Assembly: GCA_016208165.1 (NCBI GenBank)
Contig: JACQYL010000123.1
Location: 62,001 to 126,000 of the forward strand
Origin: Deltaproteobacteria bacterium
GTDB lineage: Bacteria > Desulfobacterota > Desulfarculia > JACQYL01
Direction: 5' to 3'
Length of the DNA: 64,000 nucleotides
In this document: positions 25,714 to 34,876 of the stretch, piece by piece
Numbering within the stretch: the stretch's first letter is position 1
Layout: every line of letters begins with the position of its first letter
The notes under the pieces: generated by a model
What the model saw: only the letters and a program-made list of their open reading frames with translations
The model's database searches: none
Told to the model about the DNA's origin: nothing
Made by a program: the position numbers and the translations under genes

Positions 25714-26910
25714 CTATTTCCCAAACCAAGGCCATCCCCGGCGAGCTTTGCCGCCCAGGTTGGACAGCGAGATCAACATCCTGTTCACCCACTCGATGCG
25801 TCGTTCACGCGCCGTCTGGATCAGCATGTAGATTCCCGCGGAGCCGAAAAGCACATTAGGCATCCACGTGCCCGCCACAACAGGTACGTTGTCACCTTCT
25901 CCCAAGCTTCTTGTGGCGCTCAGTAGAATAAAGTACACAAAGAACACAGCCAAGGCGATGACCATGCCGAGGGCCTTCTTCGTACCGGAAAACTGGACGC
26001 CCAGGCTGACACCCAGCAGGGACATGACCAGGCAGGCCACGGGCAATGCAAATCGCTGGTGATACTCCATCAGAGCCATCTGGTGACGCTCGGATCCCGG
26101 CTTGCCCGTCCGGATCACGTTATTCAGCTGCGCCATGTTCATGGCCATGGGCTCCATGGAATCCGCATTTTCCTCCTGGAATCTTTTGTAAGCCTGGATG
26201 GGGAGATTGAGGTCGTAGCGAGTGAAAGACACGATCTGGCTGGACTCGAAGTTGGGGTCCACGCGAGTAATTACGCCATCATACAAACGAAAGGAGATCA
26301 CATTACCATCGATGTTCGGGACCAGTCTGCCTTGCCTGGCCACAATGGTGTTCCGCATTTGGGGGTCCCTCTCGTCGGAAATCAGCACGTCCTCCATGAG
26401 CTTTTCTTTTGGCGCGTAACGTCTCATATAAATGACGGCCTTGCCCGCGACTTCGTTAAAAACACCTTCCTTCATCACGACATCGGCATTTGCGTGGAGG
26501 ATTTTCCCGAGCGTTTCCTGTGTCGACCGAATTCCCCAGGGTAACAGGGATAAGGACAGGAAAAGGGTGCAAAAGTAGCTGAACAGCGATATGGCCGCCA
26601 CGGGGGGCAGCATCTGGTAAAGACTAACGCCGGCGTTCTTTATGGCCGTGATTTCGTTGTCCGACGACATGCGGAGGAACGCCATAAGGACGGCCATGAG
26701 CGTGGCCATGGGTAGTATAAAGACCAGAAAATATGGAAGAATGGATCCGATCAATGTGAGTATGTCTACGAACGACACGCCCCGATTCACCATCATATCG
26801 ATGAGTTGCATAATCCGTCCCAAGATAAGGACCATGGTGAATACCAGGATGCTCACCCAGAATGGGCCCTGCATTTCTTTCAATATATAAAGGAAGAGAC
26901 GCTTGTGCAT
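25714..26910 (-). CDS. LPS export permease LptF/LptG (YjgP/YjgQ family)
   Basis: The 398-residue protein has the YjgP/YjgQ layout: three N-terminal membrane helices (about 15-35, 50-75, 95-120), a large periplasmic beta-jellyroll domain (about 125-270), and further helices near 295-350. Characteristic phrases are ILKEMQGPFWVSILVFTMV and LPVACLVMSLLGVSLG. With LptB it extracts lipopolysaccharide from the inner membrane. Only one such gene is present here, whereas lptF and lptG are often adjacent, so the partner must be elsewhere. I took the ATG at 26910; another ATG 18 bases upstream is equally possible because neither has a good ribosome-binding site. Confidence 0.88.
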   Translation of the reverse strand: MHKRLFLYILKEMQGPFWVSILVFTMVLILGRIMQLIDMMVNRGVSFVDILTLIGSILPYFLVFILPMATLMAVLMAFLRMSSDNEITAIKNAGVSLYQMLPPVAAISLFSYFCTLFLSLSLLPWGIRSTQETLGKILHANADVVMKEGVFNEVAGKAVIYMRRYAPKEKLMEDVLISDERDPQMRNTIVARQGRLVPNIDGNVISFRLYDGVITRVDPNFESSQIVSFTRYDLNLPIQAYKRFQEENADSMEPMAMNMAQLNNVIRTGKPGSERHQMALMEYHQRFALPVACLVMSLLGVSLGVQFSGTKKALGMVIALAVFFVYFILLSATRSLGEGDNVPVVAGTWMPNVLFGSAGIYMLIQTARERRIEWVNRMLISLSNLGGKARRGWPWFGK

Positions 26911-27084
26911 AGGTGAGAAACAATACACGGGTTATCGATGTTTTCGTTATTCTCTCGGCGTCGACGCAACAGCATGGATTCGAATTCCCGAGTGGGACTC
27001 ACGGGGCCACTCGTTCCCTGAGTAACCGCTCTTCAGAGATTACTCCGGATGAAACAGGTTGTCGAATTCGCCAGGGGAGTCGTA

Positions 27085-28089
27085 TCAGCAGATTCTTGGC
27101 AACTGTTCGCCGGTCAGCATTTCCACGATACGCCTGCCGCCGATTCGAGTCCGCATCACGACTCTCCCGGGATGCTCCGATACGACTTCTCCGATACGAC
27201 GGGCCTCCCTTCCATCCGGATGGTTTTTCATTGCAGCCAGCACCATGTTGACTTCATCTTTGGTGACGAACACCAGCATCTTTCCCTCGTTGGCCAGGAA
27301 GAGCAGATCAAGTCCCAGGATTTCGCAAGCGCTCGACACCGCTTCCTTGAAGGGTATGGCGTCCTCCTGGATTTCGATGCCCAATTCCGACTGGAGAGCA
27401 ATTTCGTTCAGGGTGGTGGCTACCCCGCCCCGTGTCGGGTCTCGCATAACCCGAATGTCGGCCCCGGTGTCCAGTATGGTTTTCGTTAAATCCCAAAGGG
27501 GTGTGGAATCGCTCAACACGGGGGTCTCGAAAGCCAAACCTTCCCTGGAGGAGAGAATCGCAACCCCATGATCTCCCACCGTACCGGAAATCAGAATCTG
27601 ATCTCCCGGAAGCGCAAACTGTCCCCCGAAGGTCCGTCCCCTTTTCACGACACCGACTCCCGTGGTGTTGATGAAGAGCTTGTCCGCCTTCCCTTTGGGT
27701 ACGACTTTAGTATCCCCGGCCACTAAATCGACTCCGGCTTTTCGCGCCGTTCTTGCCATGGATTCGACAATCCGACGCAAGTCCGCCATCGGAAGGCCTT
27801 CTTCCAGGATAAAGGCCGTCGTCAGCCACAGGGGTCGCGCACCGGCCATGGACAGGTCGTTCACCGTACCGCACACGGCAAGGTGTCCGATATCGCCTCC
27901 GGGAAAGAAGATCGGGTCCACAACGAACGAATCCGTGGTGATGGCCAGGCCGGTGTTATCGATTTCGACATTGGCGCTGTCGTTCAACTGATGCGGGTCC
28001 CCCTTTCCCAGGAGGGGCAGAAAACAGGTCTGTACGAGTTCATGGGAAAGTTTTCCTCCGCTTCCGTGATCCAGAAGTATGCGTTCCAC
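27085..28089 (-). CDS. hypE: Hydrogenase maturation protein HypE
   Basis: The 334-residue protein is the carbamoyl-dehydrating enzyme that converts the carbamoyl group from HypF into the cyanide ligand of [NiFe]-hydrogenases. It has the AIR-synthase/PurM fold (ILLDHGSGGK at the N-terminus, GDIGHLAVCGTVNDLSMAGA, RDPTRGGVATTLNEIA) and ends in the diagnostic PRIC with the acceptor Cys last. The reading frame extends upstream through hypD, but family similarity begins at the GTG at 28089, 44 bases after hypD; that start gives the usual length. It is the last gene of the hyp cluster. Confidence 0.92.
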   Translation of the reverse strand: MERILLDHGSGGKLSHELVQTCFLPLLGKGDPHQLNDSANVEIDNTGLAITTDSFVVDPIFFPGGDIGHLAVCGTVNDLSMAGARPLWLTTAFILEEGLPMADLRRIVESMARTARKAGVDLVAGDTKVVPKGKADKLFINTTGVGVVKRGRTFGGQFALPGDQILISGTVGDHGVAILSSREGLAFETPVLSDSTPLWDLTKTILDTGADIRVMRDPTRGGVATTLNEIALQSELGIEIQEDAIPFKEAVSSACEILGLDLLFLANEGKMLVFVTKDEVNMVLAAMKNHPDGREARRIGEVVSEHPGRVVMRTRIGGRRIVEMLTGEQLPRIC

Positions 28090-28132
28090 TTTCAAAAGGT
28101 GTTCCCCATCGTGTTTGAATTGGACGATTGCT

Positions 28133-29215
28133 CTAAACCCGGTACTTGTAATAAGCGGCGCACGTGCCTTCGGTCGAGACCATACAGGGTCCAACCGGTT
28201 CTTCCGGAGTACATTTTGAGGCGAAGAAAGGGCAGTCAAGGGGTGTTTTCAGACCTCTGATCACCTCGCTGCAGGCGCAGCCTTTCGGATCCACGGGCGC
28301 GGGCACTTCCACATCGAAGGACTGCGCGGCGTCGTGGATGGAGAAGGAGTCGCGAATTTTGAGGCCGCTTTCGGGAATCACTCCAAGCCCCCGCCAAGCC
28401 GCTTGAGCGGGTTCAAAGACCGTGTGGAGTAAATGCATGGCCTTGATGTTACCTTCAGGTGTAACGGCGCGTTTGTACTGGATTTCGACTCCGGCTTCAT
28501 TCTTCTCCAACAGGCGGATCAGGCGATACAACCCCTCCAGTATGTCCGTCGGCTCGAAGCCAACGACTACGCAGGGAGTTCCATGCTGCCGGACTACCGC
28601 TTCGTAGGCGCTTGTACCGATAATGACGCTGACATGGCCGGGGCAGATGAATCCGTCGATCCTGGATTCGCCTCCGGAGAGAAGGGCCTCCATGGCCGGC
28701 GGCAGCAGCTTATGCATGGAAAGCACACTGAAGTTTCTCAGGCCTTCGCGGTGGGCGGTCATGATGGCTGCGGCGATGGTCGGGGCCGTTGTTTCGAATC
28801 CGATGCCCAGAAACACCACCTTGCGATCAGGGTGATTGCGGGCGACGCTAAGAGCGTCGAACGTGCTGTAGACGGTCCGCACATCCGCTCCTTCCGCCTT
28901 TTCCCTCGCCAGGGACGATCCGCTTCCCGGAACGCGCACCAGATCGCCGAATGTCGTCACGATGACATCGGGGATCCGGGCCAGTTTTATGGATCGGTCG
29001 ATGTCGACCTGGGCTGTCACACACACAGGGCAACCGGGTCCTGAAACCAGAACGAGGTTTTCCGGCAAGACGGAACGGATACCGTGTCGAAAAATGGCGA
29101 CCGTATGTGTTCCGCAGATCTCCATCAATCGTACCGGTTTCCGGCTGAGGCTCTTTATCCGCTGGATCAAACCAGCGGCGAGCTCGGGATCTCTATATTC
29201 ATCTAGATATTTCAT
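28133..29215 (-). CDS. hypD: Hydrogenase maturation protein HypD
   Basis: The 360-residue iron-sulfur protein acts with HypC as the scaffold where Fe(CN)2CO is assembled. The conserved CGTH (Cys34), GPGCPVC (Cys62 and Cys65) and GFETTAPT motifs are intact. The C-terminal cysteines (GCACSEVI, CPFFASKC, CMVSTEGTC) fit its [4Fe-4S] cluster and redox pair. It lies 34 bases after hypF; that gap, where hypC often sits, is too short to hold it. Confidence 0.96.
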   Translation of the reverse strand: MKYLDEYRDPELAAGLIQRIKSLSRKPVRLMEICGTHTVAIFRHGIRSVLPENLVLVSGPGCPVCVTAQVDIDRSIKLARIPDVIVTTFGDLVRVPGSGSSLAREKAEGADVRTVYSTFDALSVARNHPDRKVVFLGIGFETTAPTIAAAIMTAHREGLRNFSVLSMHKLLPPAMEALLSGGESRIDGFICPGHVSVIIGTSAYEAVVRQHGTPCVVVGFEPTDILEGLYRLIRLLEKNEAGVEIQYKRAVTPEGNIKAMHLLHTVFEPAQAAWRGLGVIPESGLKIRDSFSIHDAAQSFDVEVPAPVDPKGCACSEVIRGLKTPLDCPFFASKCTPEEPVGPCMVSTEGTCAAYYKYRV

Positions 29216-29249
29216 ACTCGTCTGCTTTAACTGTCCGGAATCCGGACGA

Positions 29250-31550
29250 TTAGCTCGGTTTGTCCGATGCTCGAAGCTTGGCGTCGGCTACCACGGCCTG
29301 GCCGAAACTGATACAGGCATCGTTGGTTGGAAGCTTCTCGTGCACATAGACTTCGAATTCCCAGTCCGCCAATCTCTGCACAGCCGTCTCGAACAGAAAT
29401 CGGTTCTGGAACACGCCGCCGCTCAATACCACCTGGTTGACGCCGCTTTCCTCTCTTGCCCGGTTGCATAACTCGGCCCAGGCCGAAATGAGGGTATGAT
29501 GGAAACGGGATCCAATCGTCCCCCTATGAACTCCGTTCAGCACGTCCATAACCAGGGGCCCGAACAAGGATTCCGACTTGAGGACAACGGTTCCGTTCTC
29601 CCGGACAATGTCGAAAGGATACTCGTCGGATTCCCTAAAATCGGAAAGCGCCTCGAGTTCGATCGCTGCTTGTCCCTCATACGTTACCAAATCCCGAATT
29701 CCGACAAGACTAGAGACCGCGTCGAACAGGCGCCCGCAACTGGAGGTCCGGGGCGTATGTATTCCCTTGTCCATCATTTGAACAAGAACATCGATTTTGC
29801 CCTCGTCGATCCTTTGCCATAAATCCAGATTCAACGACCTCATCCCTTCGCCGAAGGTACGGTACAAAAGACTTACCGCCATGCGCCAGGGTTCTTTAAT
29901 TGCCTTTTCTCCGCCCGGCATGAGTTGATTGGCAAAATGCCCCCACCGCTCGTAGCGGTCCATATGGGACAGCAGGACCTCCCCTCCCCAGACGGTTCCG
30001 TCCTCACCGTATCCCGTCCCGTCCATGGCCAGTCCTATCACAGGTCCTTGAAGCCCATGCTCTCCCATGCAGCTCGCAATATGCGCGTGATGATGTTGCA
30101 CGGCGATTCTTCTTTCAAACCGATGTTCCTCTTCTTTAGCGAAGACGGTGGTCATGTAATCGGGATGCAGATCGTGAGCCAGGATACGGGGACTGATCTC
30201 CAGAATACCCTCCAGATGGTCAATCGTGGCTTTGAAGAATTCGAACGTTTCCAGATTCTCCATATCCCCGATGTGTTGGCTGACGAAGGCCCGGTTCTCT
30301 TTTGTGAGACACACGGTGTTTTTCAACTCGCCCCCCGTAGCCAACGTTTCCACCGTGCTCTCTCCCAGGAAGATCGGCATGGGGACGTATCCGCGAGATC
30401 GTCGAAGGATACGTGGCTTTCCGCCTAGCACGCGCGTAACCGAGTCGTCGCATCGCTGATGGATCTTCCGGTTGTGCATCAAAAAAGCGTCCACAAACAC
30501 GCCGAGTCTTTGAAACGCCTCCTCATTCCCCGAGACGATGGGTTCCTCGCTCAAGTTGCCGCTGGTCATTACCAACGGTTTTCCGACGGCGTCCAGTAGC
30601 AGGTAATGCAGCGGAGTATATGGGAGCAGGACGCCGAAGTTGGGATTCAATGGAGCCACCTGCTCCGCTATATATCGAGTGTTCTTCTTCGACAAGAGCA
30701 CGATTGGACGCTGAGGGGATTCCAGAAGTGAAGCTTCTTCCGGATCCACCTTGGCAAACGCCCGAGCGTCCTCCACGTCCTTTACCATAATTGCCAGAGG
30801 TTTCTCGAACCGTTGCTTCCTGGTGCGCAGAAGCGTCACGGAATCGTTGCGTGTGGCGTCGACCGCCAGATGGAAGCCACCCAAACCCTTTACAGCGAGA
30901 ATGCGACCTTCGAGCAGGAGGTCGGCCGCCTTACGGATCGGATCCCCTGTCGGAATGGGATTGCCTTCCGCATCCCAGAGGGACAGTGAGGGTCCGCAGG
31001 ACCAGCATGCGTCGGGCTGAGCGTGGAATCGCCGGTCTTCCGGGTCCGTGTATTCTTCCAGACACTGCGGACACATGTCGAACTCGGACATGGTGGTCTT
31101 CGGGCGGTCGTAGGGAATGTCGCGGATAATCGTGTACCGGGGACCACAGTTTGTGCAATTGATAAAAGGATATCTGAACCGCCGATCGCCGGGATCGTAG
31201 AGTTCTGAAAGGCAGTCCTTACACACGCAGACGTCCGGTGATACAAGGGCTGAACGCTGCTCGCCGCCACGGCTGTGCTCTATTGAAAACCCGTCAATCG
31301 AGGCGAAAGGAAGCTCTTCCACTCGAACGTCGGTAATGTAAGCCAGTCTGGGAGGGTTCTTCTTTACGAGCGAAACAAACTCATCGATGTCACCGCTGGT
31401 CCCTGAAACCTCTATCTCGACGCCGCCGGCCGTATTGATCACAAAGCCGCCCAGGTTGAGTCTTCTTGCCAGGTTGTAGATAAACGGCCGGAATCCGACT
31501 CCTTGCACGATTCCAGAAACCAGCATTCGGATTCGACGATTGAGCGTCAA
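29250..31550 (-). CDS. hypF: Hydrogenase maturation carbamoyltransferase HypF
   Basis: The 766-residue protein makes the carbamoyl group that HypE turns into cyanide. In order it has an acylphosphatase domain (SGIVQGVGFRPFIYNLARR near residue 11), two zinc-finger CxxC pairs (CVCKDC...CTNC and CPQC...CWSC, about 90-185), a YrdC-like domain (about 200-390) and a Kae1-like domain (HHHAHIASCMGEHG near 480, GYGEDGTVWGGE, LSGGVFQNR near 725). The frame continues upstream into hypB; a TTG at 31550 overlaps the hypB stop codon, giving the usual N-terminus and coupled translation. An ATG at 31526 is an alternative. Confidence 0.93.
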   Translation of the reverse strand: MTLNRRIRMLVSGIVQGVGFRPFIYNLARRLNLGGFVINTAGGVEIEVSGTSGDIDEFVSLVKKNPPRLAYITDVRVEELPFASIDGFSIEHSRGGEQRSALVSPDVCVCKDCLSELYDPGDRRFRYPFINCTNCGPRYTIIRDIPYDRPKTTMSEFDMCPQCLEEYTDPEDRRFHAQPDACWSCGPSLSLWDAEGNPIPTGDPIRKAADLLLEGRILAVKGLGGFHLAVDATRNDSVTLLRTRKQRFEKPLAIMVKDVEDARAFAKVDPEEASLLESPQRPIVLLSKKNTRYIAEQVAPLNPNFGVLLPYTPLHYLLLDAVGKPLVMTSGNLSEEPIVSGNEEAFQRLGVFVDAFLMHNRKIHQRCDDSVTRVLGGKPRILRRSRGYVPMPIFLGESTVETLATGGELKNTVCLTKENRAFVSQHIGDMENLETFEFFKATIDHLEGILEISPRILAHDLHPDYMTTVFAKEEEHRFERRIAVQHHHAHIASCMGEHGLQGPVIGLAMDGTGYGEDGTVWGGEVLLSHMDRYERWGHFANQLMPGGEKAIKEPWRMAVSLLYRTFGEGMRSLNLDLWQRIDEGKIDVLVQMMDKGIHTPRTSSCGRLFDAVSSLVGIRDLVTYEGQAAIELEALSDFRESDEYPFDIVRENGTVVLKSESLFGPLVMDVLNGVHRGTIGSRFHHTLISAWAELCNRAREESGVNQVVLSGGVFQNRFLFETAVQRLADWEFEVYVHEKLPTNDACISFGQAVVADAKLRASDKPS

Positions 31551-32209
31551 TCCGTTCCCCGGATTTGTCGGATCTGTTCCTCCAACCAATTCGTCCACAG
31601 AGGAAGGCCTTCTCCCGTCGTAGCGGAGATTTCCAGCACCTTCAGATTGGGGTTAATCTCCGCGGATGCCCGGCGTATCACCTCGATTCGGCAGTTGATA
31701 TAGGGCAGAAGGTCAATCTTGTTGACCAGCAGCACACTGGACTCCTGAAACATCAAAGGGTATTTCTTGGGTTTGTCATCCCCTTCCGTTGTGCTCAGGA
31801 TCATCACTTTGTGGTGTTCGCCAACATCGAACTCCGCCGGGCAGACCAGATTACCTACATTCTCCACCACGAGCAGGTCCAAGGCGTCGAGATCCAACTG
31901 GGTCAGGGCTTCCCGAATCATGTTTCCATCCAAATGGCAAGCCCCGTCCGTATTGATTTGAACGACCTGGACGCCGTGCCCGGCAATGCGCTCCGCGTCC
32001 GTAGAGGTCTGAATGTCCCCTTCAATGACACCGATGCGGAACCGATCCTTCAACAAGTCGATGGTCTTTTCCAGAAGTGTGGTTTTGCCGGCGCCCGGGG
32101 AACTCATCAGGTTCAGGACCAGGATCCTCTTCGAACCAAAGAGCGTACGGTTCTCGTCGGCGATTCTCTTGTTGGCCTCTAAAATGTTTCTGACGACAGG
32201 TACTTTCAG
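31547..32209 (-). CDS. hypB: Hydrogenase maturation GTPase HypB, probable CTG start
   Basis: This is the nickel-inserting SIMIBI GTPase. The P-loop SSPGAGKTT (about 36-44), the metal-site region GACHLDG, ENVGNLVCPAEFD, and NKIDLLPY are intact. The first ATG (32107) lies directly before the P-loop and would delete the first beta strand. The upstream frame is open back to a TAG and encodes the conserved HypB N-terminus (VVRNILEANKRIADENR) without any ATG, GTG or TTG. A CTG at 32209-32207 sits seven bases after GGAGGG and gives 220 residues, the usual length, so I annotate that start. No His-rich nickel-storage stretch is present. Confidence 0.88.
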   Translation of the reverse strand: MKVPVVRNILEANKRIADENRTLFGSKRILVLNLMSSPGAGKTTLLEKTIDLLKDRFRIGVIEGDIQTSTDAERIAGHGVQVVQINTDGACHLDGNMIREALTQLDLDALDLLVVENVGNLVCPAEFDVGEHHKVMILSTTEGDDKPKKYPLMFQESSVLLVNKIDLLPYINCRIEVIRRASAEINPNLKVLEISATTGEGLPLWTNWLEEQIRQIRGTD

Positions 32210-32357
32210 GGTCCGGCCCTCCTATGAATAGGGGTGATTCCCAGCTTGCCGGGTACTCCCGGGATAGAGCAGGATGCGTTAGAAGAACAAGCAGTTCGGA
32301 CAAGTGCACGGCGCTTATTGAGGTCCTTCCCCAACGCCGCCGACATTTTGGTAATCT

Positions 32358-32705
32358 TCAAAAATCCGGCGTCTCGAAATCCTGGATCTGCAACTCCTTC
32401 CCGGAAAGAATGGCCAGATCTCCGCTCCCGCATTTCGGGCAGACATATACGTAGTTCTGAACGAAAAAGACGGAGTCGCAAGCGAGGCATCTGGCCTCTA
32501 TGGGAAGGGAGACGATGTCCAGGCGTGACCCCTCCGCCGGTGTGTCTTTGGTGACGATGCTCCAGCAAAAGGTCAGGGATTCGGGGACTACAGCGCTCAT
32601 TTCCCCGATCTTCAGACGAACGGAGACGATCCGTTCCACATGATGCCTCCGCATCTCCTCGGTTATGATATCCAGAATGCTTTGGGCGATGGAAAGCTCG
32701 TGCAT
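32358..32705 (-). CDS. hypA: Hydrogenase/urease nickel insertion protein HypA
   Basis: The 115-residue protein starts MHELSIAQSI, whose His2 and Glu3 belong to the nickel site, and has the zinc pairs CLAC and CPKC about 15 residues apart. It partners HypB in nickel delivery to [NiFe]-hydrogenase. The frame extends 25 codons upstream, but the family always begins at MHEL. It leads the order hypA-hypB-hypF-hypD-hypE; 148 bases separate it from the hypB start. Confidence 0.95.
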   Translation of the reverse strand: MHELSIAQSILDIITEEMRRHHVERIVSVRLKIGEMSAVVPESLTFCWSIVTKDTPAEGSRLDIVSLPIEARCLACDSVFFVQNYVYVCPKCGSGDLAILSGKELQIQDFETPDF

Positions 32706-33166
32706 CCCTTGAAACTCGGCTATGGCAAGCGGTTGTTCGAAAAACGCGGTGGCATGTTCCTTTTGTGAACTCCGGGCCATTATAACCGACTTCTTGTACT
32801 TTGCAAGCTCTATGCAATCTGCATCCGATCGGCGTTCCGCTTGGCGGGGACTTCGGGGTCACGGGTACGCGACGGTCGTCTGCCGTGTTTCCGGATCCCG
32901 GGTGGGCCTCCGTTGGGCGCCGATATCGCTGAGATTCGGAAGTGGGCATCCGTCTTTGGGTGATGCCACCAATGTTCGGTCTTCTCCCGATTCGGTCGGT
33001 TACTTCTCATTGTTGGCAGCTTGGACGCCATACGGGTTTAAAGAGAATGAGCGTTTTTGCGTTTTGCAGGCCGCGCGGTGACTCTTCGGCCTGAACCGCT
33101 TGACTGGCGGTATTACCGGTGATAAGCAGGACCAAACCGACTTTCGGAACATGGAGGGAACCGACG
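32706..33166. other. Divergent intergenic region (hypA / FG-GAP protein)
   Basis: These 461 bases must hold the promoters of the hyp cluster and of the plus-strand exported protein. I see no confident promoter pair and no gene. Confidence 0.4.
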
Positions 33167-34876
33167 TTGAAGCGAAATTACGTGAGTCTGCTCGCCGTCC
33201 TGTTGCTACTCGTGAGTCTGAACGGGCATGCAGCGGCGCCAAAGAGCATCCTGATTCTTCCTTTCAATATTCATTCGGAGAAAGACCTGTCTTTCTTGCA
33301 GGCGGGCATACAAGACATGCTTTCGACTCGGCTGGCCGAAAAGGGCCAGGTTACGGTGATAGACAAGGTGAAAGCAGCGGAGGCATATCGGGAGTTGCAG
33401 GGAGAGTTTACCTCGGATCGCCTCCAGGAGACCGGGAAGAAGTACGCTGCAGACTATGTGCTCTATGGCAGCCTAACGGTATTGGGTGAGAGCGTCAGTC
33501 TGGACGCCCAGGTGCTGGACGTAACCGCGGGCGCCCTGCCGGAAACGTTGAGCCGGCAGATCGCCGGCATGGACGGACTTATTCCGGAGATCAACGATTT
33601 TGCCCGCAGTGTGAAAGAGAAAGTGTTCAACCTCGGCGAACCGATCTCGAGTTCGGGGGAATCGGAAGCTTCCTCCGCTTCCGGGCCTCAGGAAGGCGTT
33701 CCTCAGGCCAAATCAAACCTTTCGCCCGGCTATTTCATGACGCCCCAGGATCGAATCCAGGTTTCGTCCTTGGGCCCCAACATTATCGAACGCGGTCAAT
33801 ATGGAAAACCGCTGTTGTGGAAAAGTCATGCCTTCCCCATTCACATCAAAGGGTTCGACATCGGTGACATCGATGGAAACGGGAAGAATGAGCTGGTGCT
33901 CATCACGGAAAGAGAAGTGCGGGCCTACAAATGGACGGATCCCGGGGGGCTCGGGGAAATCGCCAAGTTCGACATAGGCGCGTTCAACATGCTGGTGACC
34001 GTGGACGTCGCCGATCTGAACAATGACGGGGTCGCGGAAATTTATGTGGTCAACGAAGTCGGGACCATGGGCGAAACGAGTTCGTTTGTCTTGGAAATGC
34101 GTTCCGGCCGCCTAATTCCCGTGATTCAGAACATACCCTGGAATTTCAGGGTGATTCTTGATCCGGAAACGTCCGAGCCCATGCTCGTAGGCCAACGGAA
34201 AACGGCGGAAGGCCTGCAGGCGGGGATCTACGTGTTGAAGCGTTCGGCCGCCCAAATCACCGAAGGAAAGCAGCTGACGGTCCCGGTGGGAGCGACCGCC
34301 TTTAACTTCTCGCTGGCGGATCTGAACAACGACGGCAAAATACTGGTTGTTCTCATCAACGGCGACGATTATCTGGAGGTGGAGACGCGCTCGGGTGACT
34401 CTCTCTGGGAGAGTGAATACTATTTTGGCGGCACGATGAATTATCTGACGGTTAAACAAGATAACGCTTTTACTTCTGAAGCCTCGGAGAGGTTATACGT
34501 TCCGGCCCGAATCGTCATTGCAGATATGAACGAAGACGGCGTACCGGAGGTCCTGGTGAATCGGAATAAGTCGGCCACCTTTCGTCTTACCAGCAGGTAC
34601 CGGTTTTTCTCCGGGTGCCACATCGTCTCTCTCACCTGGAAAGGAATCGGCTTGATGGAGGATTGGACCACTACACGTATTCCCGGATATGTATCCGATT
34701 TTCAACTCAAGGATTTGGATGGAGACGGGAAGAAGGATCTTGTGGCGGCCATGGTCAAGCTGGATCCCTCGGGCATAAAAGAGCCAAGAAGCATCTTTGT
34801 TTCCTTTCAACTGGCCCAAGCATCAAATAGCGGTCAACCCAACAGCGGTCAACCGTCGGAATGGAGCAGTGAATGA
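33167..34876 (+). CDS. Exported FG-GAP/VCBS-repeat protein with FlgT/CsgG-like N-terminus
   Basis: The 569-residue product has a signal peptide (about 1-22, ending NGHAAA). Residues about 25-150 form an alpha/beta domain (SILILPFNIHSEKDLSFLQ, MLSTRLAEKGQVTVIDK, ADYVLYGSLTVLG) like the TolB-N/FlgT-M/CsgG family. From about 210 on there are at least five calcium-binding FG-GAP/VCBS-type loops: DIGDIDGNGKNELVL, DVADLNNDGVAEIYV, SLADLNNDGKILVVL, VIADMNEDGVPEVLV and QLKDLDGDGKKDLVA. This predicts a beta-propeller at the cell surface or in the periplasm. The TTG start is supported by GGAGGG eight bases upstream. Function unknown. Confidence 0.83.
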   Translation: MKRNYVSLLAVLLLLVSLNGHAAAPKSILILPFNIHSEKDLSFLQAGIQDMLSTRLAEKGQVTVIDKVKAAEAYRELQGEFTSDRLQETGKKYAADYVLYGSLTVLGESVSLDAQVLDVTAGALPETLSRQIAGMDGLIPEINDFARSVKEKVFNLGEPISSSGESEASSASGPQEGVPQAKSNLSPGYFMTPQDRIQVSSLGPNIIERGQYGKPLLWKSHAFPIHIKGFDIGDIDGNGKNELVLITEREVRAYKWTDPGGLGEIAKFDIGAFNMLVTVDVADLNNDGVAEIYVVNEVGTMGETSSFVLEMRSGRLIPVIQNIPWNFRVILDPETSEPMLVGQRKTAEGLQAGIYVLKRSAAQITEGKQLTVPVGATAFNFSLADLNNDGKILVVLINGDDYLEVETRSGDSLWESEYYFGGTMNYLTVKQDNAFTSEASERLYVPARIVIADMNEDGVPEVLVNRNKSATFRLTSRYRFFSGCHIVSLTWKGIGLMEDWTTTRIPGYVSDFQLKDLDGDGKKDLVAAMVKLDPSGIKEPRSIFVSFQLAQASNSGQPNSGQPSEWSSE

